This document shows, one piece after another, positions 35,101 through 44,136 of a stretch of DNA of 64,000 nt. The translations under genes and the position numbers were made by a program. Position 1 is the first letter of the stretch, and every line of letters begins with the position of its first letter. The notes beneath the pieces were generated by a model. It saw only the letters and a list, made by a program, of their open reading frames with translations. It was not told the DNA's origin and searched no databases. The stretch is from Bombyx mori (lineage: Eukaryota > Arthropoda > Insecta > Lepidoptera > Bombycidae): the NCBI RefSeq assembly GCF_030269925.1, contig NC_085121.1, positions 6,155,501 through 6,219,500 on the forward strand, given 5' to 3'.

Positions 35101-37209
35101 ACGCTTTTGCGACGTCGAAGAAGAGGGCTCCCGTGTAGATCGGTTTTGGTCGGTTAAGTCCCAGGAGAATGTGCTCCGTGAGGCGGTGCACCTGTTGTAC
35201 GCATGAGTGATTTGCACGGAATCCGAATTGTTCATCGATGAGAATGCCCTTTGATGAGACGAAGTCTCTGAGGCGTTTGTAGAGCAGACGCTCATACAGT
35301 CTGCCCAGAGACATGAGGAGGCTTGAGATATAAGTTCTAAGGTCTCAGTATAGTTACAACGGCTGCCCCACCCTTCAAACCTCATTTAAAAATTAATTAA
35401 CACTATTATTACGCCTTGCTCATTTTTTAACCGTCTTCCTTTTCTCTGTCATTCTCTTTCCCCTTTCTGTTTTCTCTCATTCACATCTTAACGTTCCGTT
35501 TCACACTCTTTTCATGCGTTCCGTTCTTACCAATCCTACATTATTATACTTATTATATTATACTTATTGTTGATGTTATATTGTTAAAAAAAACCCTATG
35601 TTTGGTTTGATGTTGCAAAATTAATTTTAATATTGACATTTGATATGAGACTGTGGAGAGGTTAAACATCTTTATCAAAAGCATTTACAATACTATATTA
35701 CAATAATAACAGATTATCAAAAGCATTTACAATACTATATTACAATAATAACAGATTATAATTCTTTTTTTTTCCACTTATATTGGTTCTTCAAAGCCGA
35801 TCACAATAACAAAAAAAACAATCGCTTTTTGCAACGTCAAAAGCATCGAGGCTATTATCGATCGTTCACGGGTCATTAGTCTATAATCTAACCGTCTCAT
35901 CTCACCTAGAGTTCATTTTTTCAGCGTATTCGAAGACGTATTTAGCAGCATTCTGTATCTCTTTGATGATCTCTCCGAGCGTAACCGTAGGGCACAGGTC
36001 ATAACCTATAATTATCGTTTTGATTCCACCTCGATAAAACGGTTTCACTGGATATCTGGATATTTCTCGGGAAAGTTCCTGCCAGTATCCACCGTGGACG
36101 TAAACGAATATCCGAGCATCTACAATGAAAATACCCATCTGTATTGTAAGGCCTACTGAAATCTTCAAGTTTTTATTATTGCGCGTTGTATTGTTTTATG
36201 AAATCAAATAAGACTACGAACACATAAAAATACTGGCAAACTTTGTCGATACCTTTATTCAGTTTCATTTGATATTGTCTAAAATAAACAGTTTCAAGTT
36301 TATGTGCAATCTTTATTAAAGTTTACACTGAATACTGGATTATTTGAATAGAGTTTGTATTAAATAAAGCGTGGGCTCACATCTAAATCCACTGGGACCT
36401 TTTCAAGAGATAATTACATTTAGGAAACATTTTCAAGTCGATATCAAGTCGAAGCGTCTTACTTCTAATGTCCTATTTTAAGTTAATTACGAGTATTACT
36501 CGCATTTGACACGGCTATTAGACTTGAAAGAAAAATGAAGACTATGGAACTCTAATTGCCTTTATATTTCATTAATATCGTGGACGATCATGTGCCCTGC
36601 TTGGCTTTTTTAATTCCTTTATCGGATGGACCAACTCACGACCCATCTGGGTCTAAGTGATTACGAGAGACAACTTCTGAGTTACGGATATGGGCCAAAT
36701 GTATTAATTTCTATAAAACACAATATTGCTTCATCGTAGAAGTCGTTCGTCAACATATTTAAATTACATATTTCATTACAAAAATGCCTGCCGGTGATTT
36801 TTTTCCTACCTAAGCTGATAGCTTGAGAGGCTATGTCAACGTGACCGAGCGAGTAGGTGAGCTCACGGGGCTCAAATCTGGCGAAGTTGCTAACACTGAC
36901 CCTAGCAAGAGCAGTTCTTCGCAGAATTTACCACCGGATCGGAAACGCGACCCACTGAGAAGGTCCGGCGAGAAACTCAGTGGGCTGTGTCTGTCGGTCT
37001 GTGAGATTACAGCACCCCATAGTAGCATCGCTCGATACAATTACACCAAACGTCTTATCCTTTAAGCCACAGTTGTCTTCAAATTGTTATCAAAACATTT
37101 GGCTTACCATTTGGAAGGTCCGTTCCAAAAATATCAAGTTTCTGTCCAGATGTGGGTCCATATTCTATATCCAGTTCATGAGGTATTTTAATGACTGCAT
37201 CTAGGCTAG
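31725..37209 (-). CDS. KFase: Arylformamidase (kynurenine formamidase), three 3' exons
   Basis: This enzyme hydrolyses N-formyl-L-kynurenine to kynurenine and formate, the second step of tryptophan breakdown by the kynurenine route; it is a cytosolic alpha/beta hydrolase. Three minus-strand exons join in phase: 37108-37209, 35906-36119 and 31725-32187, all with GT donors and AG acceptors. Together they encode about 257 residues. Visible family features in order are LDIEYGPTSGQKLDIFGT, the oxyanion motif HGGYW, GYDLCPTVTLGE, the nucleophile elbow GHSAGAH (Ser), VGKHDSP (Asp) and LDHFDI (His), so the whole catalytic triad is intact. Family members are usually near 300 residues. The missing 40-50 N-terminal residues should lie on one or more exons above 37209, which I could not find. 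Introns are loaded with mobile elements, but coding exons show no stop or frameshift. Confidence 0.9.
32483..33789 (-). mobile_element. maT-type mariner, copy 1
   Basis: About 1.3 kb with terminal repeats CCTAGTCAGGTCATAA, TA duplication (32481-32482, 33790-33791), and a defective transposase gene on the minus strand. It sits in the 3' tail of the Jockey-like LINE. Confidence 0.9.
32642..33646 (-). pseudogene. maT (DD37D) mariner transposase, frameshifted
   Basis: Cut-and-paste transposase. The main open stretch (to 33554, 302 codons) holds the second helix-turn-helix area, the GRPRS linker and all three catalytic acidic positions: ILFSDEK, WVFQQDSAPAH and SSPDLNPLDY, with 37 residues between the second Asp and the Asp of NPLDY. 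Compared with the intact copy at 42215-43255, it has an extra base near 33555 (AAAAACGTTG against AAAAATTTG), which cuts off the N-terminus starting MEWM. It has also lost a base near the end (ATAGTGACTGG against ATAGACGACTGG), so the C-terminus is garbled. It cannot make full-length protein. Confidence 0.88.
33790..35321 (-). mobile_element. Jockey-like LINE, 5'-truncated
   Basis: RT-containing LINE with a 3' UTR (33790-34018) shared with the fragments at 11845 and 17160. A 12-bp duplication CTTGAGATATAA encloses it together with the mariner that later entered its tail. Confidence 0.88.
34019..35321 (-). CDS. Non-LTR reverse transcriptase, N-terminally truncated
   Basis: 431 codons open from an internal Met to a stop at 34019. 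The order of motifs is that of Jockey-group RTs: GRLYERLLYKRL, DEQFGFRANHSC, FFDVAKAFDKVWH (first catalytic Asp), AGVPQGSVLSPLLF, LALFADDTTVYY (catalytic Asp pair), NPAKSTAVLF and KVKYLGVTLD. The thumb and C-terminal region run to RVRRAT. The endonuclease and the start of the RT are missing because of 5' truncation at integration, so it is not functional alone. It has no stop within 431 codons, which suggests a fairly recent insertion. It is an intronic element of the arylformamidase gene, in the same orientation. Confidence 0.9.
35382..35905 (-). other. Intron remainder of KFase
   Basis: AT- and pyrimidine-rich. A perfect 45-bp-class tandem repeat (ATTATCAAAAGCATTTACAA twice, near 35671 and 35713) is visible. 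No gene. Confidence 0.5.
35906..36119 (-). CDS. KFase: KFase exon with HGGYW oxyanion motif
   Basis: Acceptor TTTTCATTGTAG, donor CTCTAG^GTGAGA. It encodes ARIFVYVHGGYWQELSREIS, then the strand IKTIIIGYDLCP and the helix up to EKMNS. The two terminal bases AG are completed by G of the last exon (Arg). 214 bp, no disruption. Confidence 0.92.
36120..36796 (-). other. KFase intron, AT-rich, with faint Bm1 relic
   Basis: About 36607-36690 shows a worn Bm1-like tail (ATCGGATGGACCAACTCACG). Otherwise nothing is recognised. Confidence 0.4.
36797..36991 (+). repeat. Dispersed repeat, copy 2
   Basis: Partner of 5788-5990 (TTTTTTCCTACCTAAGCTGA ... ACTCAGTGGGCTG). It lies in the KFase intron, and the short open frames here belong to the repeat. 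Confidence 0.65.
36992..37077 (-). repeat. Bm1 SINE head relic
   Basis: Plus strand CGTCTTATCCTTTAAGCCAC near 37050 is the inverted Bm1 A-box region; the remainder is lost. Confidence 0.6.
37108..37209 (-). CDS. KFase: KFase exon (penultimate-but-one), LDIEYG segment
   Basis: Acceptor TTATTTCAG just above 37209, donor AATG^GTAAGC at 37108/37107. It encodes SLDAVIKIPHELDIEYG and then GQKLDIF, the usual N-terminal signature of arylformamidases. It ends in phase 1, and the last G joins AT of the next exon to make the Asp codon of NDARIFVYVHGG. Confidence 0.85.
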
Positions 37210-37235
37210 CTGAAATAAGATTTTAATCTTAGTAA

Positions 37236-37517
37236 ATTCTTCACTATTGACTTCCACGGTGAAGGAGTAACATCGTTTAATAAAAATCAAACCTGCAAAA
37301 TTATAATTTGCGTAATTACTGGTGGTAGGACCTCTTGTGCGTCCGCGCGGGTAGGTACCACAATCCTGCTGTGGGGCAGCCGTTGTAACTATGCTCGAGA
37401 CCTTAGAACTTATATCTCAAGGTGGGTGGCGTATTTACGCTGTATATGTCTATGGGCTCTAGTAACCACTCAACACCGGGTGGGCTGTGAGCTCGTCCTC
37501 CCATCTAGCAATAAAAA
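37236..37517 (+). mobile_element. Bm1 SINE, 5'-truncated
   Basis: From ATTGACTTCCACGGTGAAGG to CATCTAGCAATAAAAAAG, with a deletion in the middle (CAATCCTGCTGTGGGGCAG). It lies just upstream (minus-strand sense) of a KFase exon. Confidence 0.9.
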
Positions 37518-37697
37518 AGAAAATTATAATATGGTAATAAGAGCGTTAGCGTGGTGTGCGTTGTTTGATGTCGTTTGAAGTTAAAAGGATAAAGTGCCCA
37601 GACTACTCGTATCAAGAAATGTGACTGTGCCTTTGTTCAGATACTCCAGACAAATACTTTTAGTTCGTAGATCGATTAATAATTAAAGGCTCTAATG

Positions 37698-37881
37698 ACT
37701 GATTCGGTGGTGCAGTAGTTTGCGCCCCAGACTACTGTGTCGAGGGTCATGGGTTCGATTCCCAGATCAGGCAAACATTCGTGTGATGAACAGGTTTGTT
37801 TTCTCTTTGTCTGGTCGTGTAATATCTATTTATGTAGGTATTTAGTCGTATATAAATATGTACATCGATATCTGGGTCCTA
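37698..37881 (+). mobile_element. tRNA-derived SINE of a second family
   Basis: It begins GACTGATTCGGTGGTGCAGTA (A-box-like TGGTGCAGTAG) with B-box GGGTTCGATTCCC at about 37751, followed by a body common in Lepidoptera (GTGTGATGAACAGG, TAATATCTATTTAT). The Helitron at 37882 truncates it. It is not a tRNA gene, because the acceptor arm does not close. Confidence 0.6.
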
Positions 37882-38214
37882 TCTACCTAGTCAGGTCATA
37901 AGTATTGTCACACAGTAAAAACTTTTTTTTTAGAATGCTGGCCACAAAAAAGTTTATTATAATAATAATAATAATAATAAAGATCATTTATTGCCTTTCA
38001 CATCATAAAATGAAATACAAAAAAAAGAAAAGCAAAAAAAAGAGAAAAAGGCAAAAGGAGGTGGCTCAGCTATTGCTGTTCAAGGTTGATAAATTGAACA
38101 GCGCTGATTTTCAGTCACCCCCGTTTCCCTTTGGTTCTTTGCGGGAATGAAGACTCCGTACGTGTGTACATACTCAGAATATGATATAAATTAGTAAAAT
38201 TAGTAAATTATAAA

Positions 38215-38335
38215 AATTTAAGAAAAAACAAAATAAAAATCAAATTAAATGGTGAACCCGAAAACAAAACCAAAAATTTAAGAAAAAAACAAAACAAAAA
38301 TCAAATTAAATGGTGAACCCGAATACAAAACATAA
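38215..38335 (-). repeat. 61-bp tandem duplication in LINE 3' UTR
   Basis: AAATTTAAGAAAAAACAAAAT ... AATGGTGAACCCGAA is repeated twice in a row with few differences. Confidence 0.75.
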
Positions 38336-38516
38336 TAAGCACACAGTAATAACAACCTGTGGGCAGCTTAAAAAAAATATAAAAAAAAATAAAAATTTAA
38401 TAAAAGGAAGTTTTCACAAGCTAGGATTAAATTAGTTACTATAAATACTATAAATTAGATTAGTTTTTGTGAGTCCAAAAGAAATGATTTTAAACGATTA
38501 ATAAAGCCATGCTTTG

Positions 38517-40801
38517 TTACATTGTGACGAATAGGTGGAGGGAGATCATTCCAGCAATGCGTAGCTGCGTATTTAAACGCTCCCGAAAAGCAGCTGTTCT
38601 GTATTTGGGCGTCAACAATGGCTTAACAGTAGCTCGTGAGCCATACCTGTACTGAGTACTTCTCCAATCCAACTTCTCATACAAGTACCTAGGTTCATGT
38701 GTCGAAATCACTCCAAATAGTAAGACTGCTAAGTGCAACCTTCTTCTAGCTGCCATTTTCAATATATTGTGATCATTTAAATAGGGCGTTATGTGTCCTC
38801 TCACGGGAATGTCAAAGCAATACCTGGCACAGGCATTTTGAATGCGTTGTATTAATTTTTCAGTTCTCGAGAGTAAACAGGGACCATAAACAGTATCACA
38901 GTAATTTAATTTCGACAAAACTAGACTATCGATAAGCAACTTCCTAATGGGTACACTGACGTACTGTCTAAACGAGTACAGAATCTTCAGTCTGTAAAAA
39001 CAAGCTCTTAAGTTCTTTGTAATATGGGCCTCGAATCGCAATTCGGGATCAATTGTCAAACCCAAACTGCATGCTAACTCCACCCGATCAATTTCCTTAC
39101 CAGAAACAGTCACCTTAGGATCGAGTGATAAAATCTTTGCTATCTGAGATTTACTGCCTAGTATCATGTATTTAGACTTAGAGGGGTTCAGTACTAAGGA
39201 ATTCTGTTTAGACCAAGAGACAATCCTCTGCAGATCCTCATTGATAAAACTGACAGCAGAAGGGGTATCTCCAACATCAAAAGAATGGTATAATTGTACA
39301 TCGTCAGCATAAACATGATATTTACAATTCTTGAAACACTGAATGATATCTGCACTGTACAAAATAAACAACAATGGTCCCAGGACAGAACCTTGGGGAA
39401 CGCCTCTAGTAATCGGCTTAGAAGTAGAGGTTAGTTTAGTTCCATCTTCTTTCCGTATTTGTACAAATTGCGTTCTACTCGACATATAACTGCTAAACCA
39501 TTCCACAGCATTATCAGAGAACCCGTAGTGAGTTAATTTTGCTAAGAGTAAGGCAGTGTTAATTGTATCAAAAGCCCGTGAGAAATCCAGCAGCGTCAGT
39601 ATCGTACCCTGGCTCCTGTCCCGAGCCTCGAGAATATTACCCACAATGTCAGTAAGAGCAGCGGCCGTTCCTCGGCTTTTTCTGGAACCCGATTGAAACT
39701 CTGGAAGAATGTTATTTGATTCGATATATGCCGCTACCTGTGAGTAAACTACCTTCTCCAAGATCTTGGACAGAAAAGGCAACACACTAATAGGCCTAAG
39801 ATCTTTAAAAGCTTGAGGGTGCGTGACTTTCGGAATAGGGCTAACCACAGAACATCGCCACTGAGCAGGAAATGTATTTGTATCAATGGACTTATTGATA
39901 ATGCTAGTAATCGCCTCCAATGTTGAAGGCAGTGAGAGCGATATCATCTCACCGCTTATCCCGTCAGTGCCTTGAGCGTTGGATTTAATGCTGTTAATAA
40001 TCTTAAGAACCGTATCCTGGTTGACAGTTTTAAGCGTAAACTTTGGAGATGTGTTAGAATACTCAAAGAATGAGTATCCTGAAACGTCAGAACTACAGAC
40101 CCCGGGTACATCCAGAAAAGCTTCATTGATAGCATTAGCGTCATTAAGGTGTTCAGGCAATGCTTTCTCCTGATGTGACGGAATCACATCAGATTTCAGA
40201 TTTTTCCATAACTTTTTAGGGTTTCCGAAGTTGCTATTAATATAATTATTGTAGTAGGTCTTTTTTTCCGATGCTAAGACGCTAGTTGCCTGCTTCTTAA
40301 GGTCTAAATAATACTGCTTATGACTATGAACCTGAGTTACATGTGATCTATAGCGTGCAGCATCTCGCAATTTAAACAATAATCGGACATTATCAGTAAT
40401 CCAAGGAGTGGAACGTGTTTTGAATTTCAGGGTTTTGAGCGGAGCATGGAGATCGTACAGGTACAGAATAAACATAGAAAAGGTGTAAACCATCGTGTCA
40501 ACGTCATCCAGGAGGGCGATGTTCGACCAGGGTATTATATTTAGATCCTGAGTAAAGAACTCCTCCAAGATATTTTTAAATTGACGGGAAGTTATCATTC
40601 TAGACATTGGTCTTTCCTTTCGGATCAAAGTCTCACATGTGACAAAAGCATGGTGGCCAAGCTCGGGAATATAATCAACCCCGACATCATTAACGCCAAT
40701 GTCAGTACAAATAACATCCAACAAAGTACTACTACCACTCATAAAGTGTGTTGCAGTCCTTACTATTTGCGAGAGACTGAAGTGGCTTAGAAATTCATTT
40801 A
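38517..40801 (-). CDS. CR1/L2-like ORF2: endonuclease remnant plus reverse transcriptase
   Basis: Copies LINE RNA at the target site. The open frame ends at 38517. The listed 741-codon stretch starts at an internal Met, but the frame is open further up, to about 40801. There it reads FLSHFSLSQIV and TATHFMSGSSTLLDVICTDI, the last part of an AP-endonuclease domain. The RT follows: RPISVLPFLSKILEKVVY, TLLDFSRAFDTIN, TRGVPQGSVLGPLLF, HVYADDVQLYHS, NPSKSKYMILG and the C-terminal region. The catalytic Asp residues of the RT are present. The first three quarters of the endonuclease are missing because the frame begins only about 30 bp after the ORF1 stop, so an internal deletion has removed them. 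No stop or frameshift occurs in the remaining 741 codons. Confidence 0.88.
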
Positions 40802-40829
40802 TTTTTTTTGTTCTACATAATAATTTTTA

Positions 40830-41806
40830 TCAAACTGTATCCGGGCCAAAATGCTTCTCCACGTCGGCCTGAACTCTGATTCTGAGCGCAGGAGTACCAT
40901 CACCACGACGAATATAAATTCGTCCGTCCTTGGTCCAGACATACTTCCAACCTTTATCCTTTCCCTTTTGACGGGTAGTACCAAACAGCTTGCGGTTATA
41001 TGCGGACAAACGTTCATTTAAATATACATTACGGACGGGGCCAGGTACATCTAAATCAGTAGTGGAGAGGTTACGGCGCACGCGGGCTCCCTTCAATAGT
41101 GCATCGCGAACCGAGCGACGGGCCAGTCGTACTGATAGTATACGAGGACGATTGTCGTTGCCCTCAATGAAATTGCGTCTTACTGCACCAATCCGCTCCG
41201 CGTGAACTATGTCGCGCATGTCAAGTTTCACTCCCAGTTTTACCGCCACAACCTGGACTAAATGACAAGTGCTTTCTTCACGAACTTCCGGCAAACCAAT
41301 GATGCCAATATCATTCCTGAGCAAGTCCTGATCGCGTTCACGCAGCTGAATGCGAAGTTCAGCCACCGTGGCGACGACGACGAGCCTCAAGACCAAGCAC
41401 TCGGGCTTCCACCGCGTCGATGCGTCCATGACAAGACTTGAGGAGCTCCTTAAACTCAGCGATATCATTTCGGCACTCTCTCAAGTCAGTTCTTAGGCCC
41501 ACCAGCTCATCCTTAAAAGATCGGATTTCTAAGCCAAGGTCGACACGAGACTCCAGCGACCGATTCATCGTATCTGCATCAACATCTCCCTCGCTCGAAG
41601 TGTGATGCACCCCGACAGCTGTCAACCCTCGTACAGGAGTTGCCGTATTATCCCCACGAGGTACTTTCGCTGAGCAACTAGGGCAGATCCAGCCCCGAGG
41701 CGCAGCGCCCGTAGATGGGATTGACACGCATCCTTTATGGAAGATGTCACTGCATTTACTACAACGCGCACAGTCCGCGGTTGACACATGCTCCACACTT
41801 TGCCAT
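40830..41806 (-). pseudogene. CR1/L2-like ORF1 with PHD-type zinc finger, frameshifted
   Basis: ORF1 of LINEs is an RNA-binding chaperone. The probable start is ATG at 41804-41806 (MAKCGACV); a frame change follows at once, and the next frame gives a PHD-like finger (CARCSKCSDIFHKGC ... WICPSC). A helical, Glu/Arg-rich part follows (LRECRNDIAEFKELL). Near 41359-41468 the frame shifts again, and the rest reads IGLPEVREEST, AERIGAVRRNF, RPRILSVRLARRSVRDALLK and YLNERLSAYNRKLF, the typical LINE ORF1 RNA-binding and C-terminal domains, ending HFGPDTV. Two frameshifts make this copy non-functional. Confidence 0.82.
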
Positions 41807-42214
41807 TGTCTTGTGGTTTACAGATGGACAGCAGGGAAAAATTGTATTGTAATTAATAACTTGTGTGATTTAATATTTTGAACTGAATATATAAGAAATA
41901 TAAGTATGCTTTTGTTTTTTTCTTGGTGTGGGTACCAAAACTTTGTAGTATTGAAACTAAACAGAACTTTAGGTTCGTATGTAAGTTTCACGATGAATAT
42001 CCTTGTTGTAAACAGTCACAAACACTATATTAATAACGTTTCACACTATTAACGCAACTTAGCCACAATAAACACCAGTTTTACCATTTATTTAAAAAAG
42101 AATTACAGAGCTAATCAGTACGCTTAACGTATCTTGGGCGATGATTGAATTCGAATTTCGAATTGTTCATGAAAATAAAAATGTATACTTTTAGAATTTT
42201 ACTCATTTTTAAAT

Positions 42215-43255
42215 ATGAAGTGGACGCTTAAAGAAGACCGTGTTGCAGTTATTGCGTTGCATCGTTGCGGTTACGCGCCAATTCAAATTTTTAACATACT
42301 GAAAAATTTGAATATAACCAAAAGATTCGTTTATCGTACCATCAAACGATACAATGAAGACTCTAGTGTAGATGGCAGGTCAAGAAGTGGTCGCCCTCGG
42401 TCTGTTAGGACTCCAGCAGTGATAAAAGCTGTGAAGGCGCGAATTCAAAGAAATCCTAAACGTAAGCAGAAACTGTTGGCCCTTCAGATGGGGTTAAACA
42501 AAACCACGGTGAAAAGGGTGTTAAATGAAGACTTAGGGCTTCGGGCATATCGAAGAAAAACAGGACATCGTTTGAATGCTCGTCTAATGGACCTGAGACT
42601 GAAGAGATCCCGCGCTTTGTTGAAGCGGTACGCGGGAAAAAAATATCGGGAAATTCTTTTTTCGGATGAAAAAATTTTTACCGTAGAAGAAAGCTACAAC
42701 AAACAAAATGATAAGGTGTACGCACACAGTAGTGAAGAAGCGAGCGACCGTATTCCGCGTGTACAACGAGGTCATTTACCATCCTCGCTCATGGTATGGT
42801 TGGGAGTTTCTTATTGGGGCTTAACAGAGGTACATTTTTGTGAGAAAGGTGTAAAAACGAATGCAGTTGTGTATCAAAATACAGTCCTGACGAACCTTGT
42901 GGAACCTGTTTCTCATACCATGTTGAATAACAGGCACTGGGTATTCCAACAAGATTCGGCGCCAGCTCATAGAGCGAAGGGCACAAAAGACTGGCTGGCG
43001 GCGCGTGAAATTGACTTCATCCGGCACGAAGACTGGCCCTCCTCCAGTTCAGATTTGAATCCGTTAGATTACAAGATATGGCAACACTTGGAGGAAAAGG
43101 CGTGCTCAAAGCCTCATCCCAATTTGGAGTCACTCAAGACATCCTTGATTAAGGCAGCCGCCGATATTGACATGGACCTCGTTCGTGCTGCGATAGACGA
43201 CTGGCCGCGCAGATTAAAGGCCTGTATTCAAAATCACGGAGGTCATTTTGAATAA
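42215..43255 (+). CDS. maT-type (DD37D) mariner transposase, intact frame
   Basis: 346 codons from ATG to stop, the usual length for the family. It cuts and pastes elements ended by the CCTAGTCAGG repeats. Domains in order: a paired-like DNA-binding region with two helix-turn-helix parts (residues about 1-110; ALHRCGYAPIQIFNIL, then NPKRKQKLLALQMGLNKTT) joined by a GRPRS AT-hook-like linker, then the catalytic DDE/D core. The acidic residues are seen in FSDEK, QQDSAPAH and NPLDY, the last two separated by 37 residues, which places it in the maT group rather than classical mariner (DD34D) or Tc1 (DD34E). SSPD has become SSSD just before NPLDY; this is not a catalytic position. The element's own promoter region is cut by the 4.2-kb LINE, so expression is doubtful. 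Confidence 0.92.
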   Translation: MKWTLKEDRVAVIALHRCGYAPIQIFNILKNLNITKRFVYRTIKRYNEDSSVDGRSRSGRPRSVRTPAVIKAVKARIQRNPKRKQKLLALQMGLNKTTVKRVLNEDLGLRAYRRKTGHRLNARLMDLRLKRSRALLKRYAGKKYREILFSDEKIFTVEESYNKQNDKVYAHSSEEASDRIPRVQRGHLPSSLMVWLGVSYWGLTEVHFCEKGVKTNAVVYQNTVLTNLVEPVSHTMLNNRHWVFQQDSAPAHRAKGTKDWLAAREIDFIRHEDWPSSSSDLNPLDYKIWQHLEEKACSKPHPNLESLKTSLIKAAADIDMDLVRAAIDDWPRRLKACIQNHGGHFE

Positions 43256-43481
43256 ACTTTAGTGTCATAAGAATCTATGTTTTGTTAAGTTCATTTTGGT
43301 ATATGAATGGTTACATAATGAATAAACTTGTTTCAATTATTTTACATTAAACATGTAACAGAATTTATGACCTGACTAGGTATACTAATATATAAATCTA
43401 CAGTGGTTTTTACGGATGTTTCGTTATAACTACTGAACCATGCATCCGATTGACTTGAAACTTGGTATCCATGTGTTTTTA

Positions 43482-43986
43482 TTTTTTATTGCCTGGATAT
43501 GTGGACGAGCTCACACCCCACCTGGTGTTAAGTGGTTACTGGAACCCATAGACATCTACAACGTAAATGTGCCACACACCTTGAGATATAAGTTCTAAGG
43601 TCTCAGTATAGTTACAGCGGCAGCCCCACCCTTCAAACCGAAACGCATTACTGCTTCACGGCAGAAATAGGCGGGGCGGTGGTACCCTGGTGGTAGGACC
43701 TCTTGTGAGTCCGCACGGGTAGGTACCACCACCCCGCCTATTTCCGCCGTGAAGCAGTAATGCGTTTCGGTTCGAAGGGTGCGGTAGCCGTTGTAACTAT
43801 ACCTGAGATCTTAGAACTTATATCTCGAGGTGGGTGGCGCATTTACGTTGTAGATGTCTATGGGCTCCAGTAACCACTTAACACCAGGTGGGCTTTGAGC
43901 TCGTCCATCCATCTAAGCAATAAAAAAAAAAAAAAAAAAAAAAAACCTACCCGTGCGGACTCACAAGAGGCCCTACCACCAGTAAA
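43482..43986 (-). mobile_element. Bm1 SINE split by another Bm1
   Basis: Minus-strand Bm1 at 43482-43687 continues at 43946-43986 (ACCTACCCGTGCGGACTC...). A plus-strand Bm1 sits between. The pair lies inside the Helitron. Confidence 0.88.
43688..43945 (+). mobile_element. Bm1 SINE 3' half with long poly-A
   Basis: From TGGTGGTAGGACCTC to CATCTAAGCAATA followed by about 25 A. The long poly-A suggests that this is one of the youngest insertions in the cluster. Confidence 0.9.
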
Positions 43987-44136
43987 ATACATGTACTTAA
44001 TGGATAGGCTAATATTTATATGAGTGTTAGACTCCTTACACTAGTTTCGGGGGCGTTAATGATGAGAATTTTTATGGGGGTGAGAAATAATAATGTTAAT
44101 TTTAAATGCCCAGCGAAGCGGACGGGTAAAGCTAGT

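Larger units (their letters stand above)
32365..35381 (-). mobile_element. Bm1 SINE split by LINE plus mariner
   Basis: Tail half 32365-32477 and middle 35322-35381, minus strand. CTTGAGATATAA is duplicated at 32466-32477 and 35322-35333, marking a LINE insertion into the Bm1. All of it lies in the last intron of the arylformamidase gene. Confidence 0.85.
37959..42146 (-). mobile_element. CR1/L2-like LINE, about 4.2 kb, internally deleted
   Basis: Inserted in the 5' UTR of mariner copy 2 between AGTTTATT and GAATTCG. It ends (minus sense) in an (ATT)n-type short tandem run at 37959-37980 rather than poly-A, as in CR1/L2 elements. It has ORF1, ORF2 and a long AT-rich 3' UTR with a 61-bp tandem duplication. 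No clear target duplication beyond 3 bp. Confidence 0.85.
37886..43380 (+). mobile_element. maT-type mariner, copy 2, split by a LINE
   Basis: Left end 37886-37958, right part 42147-43380. The termini are CCTAGTCAGGTCATAA inverted, with TA at 37884-37885 and 43381-43382. Without the LINE it is about 1.3 kb and matches copy 1 end to end. Confidence 0.92.
37882..44135 (+). mobile_element. Non-autonomous Helitron hosting nested mariner, LINE and Bm1
   Basis: Removing the mariner (37886-43380 and one TA) restores a 5' end TCTATACTAATATATAAATC, like those at 55776 and 2688. The 3' end is GACGGGTAAAGCTAG at 44135, and the target is A^T. Only about 0.75 kb is Helitron; the rest was inserted later. 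Confidence 0.8.

Noticed and set aside
37698..37780. tRNA gene candidate (TGGTGCAGTAG ... GGGTTCGATTCCC)
   Set aside because: The arms do not close into a cloverleaf and it continues as a dispersed SINE body.
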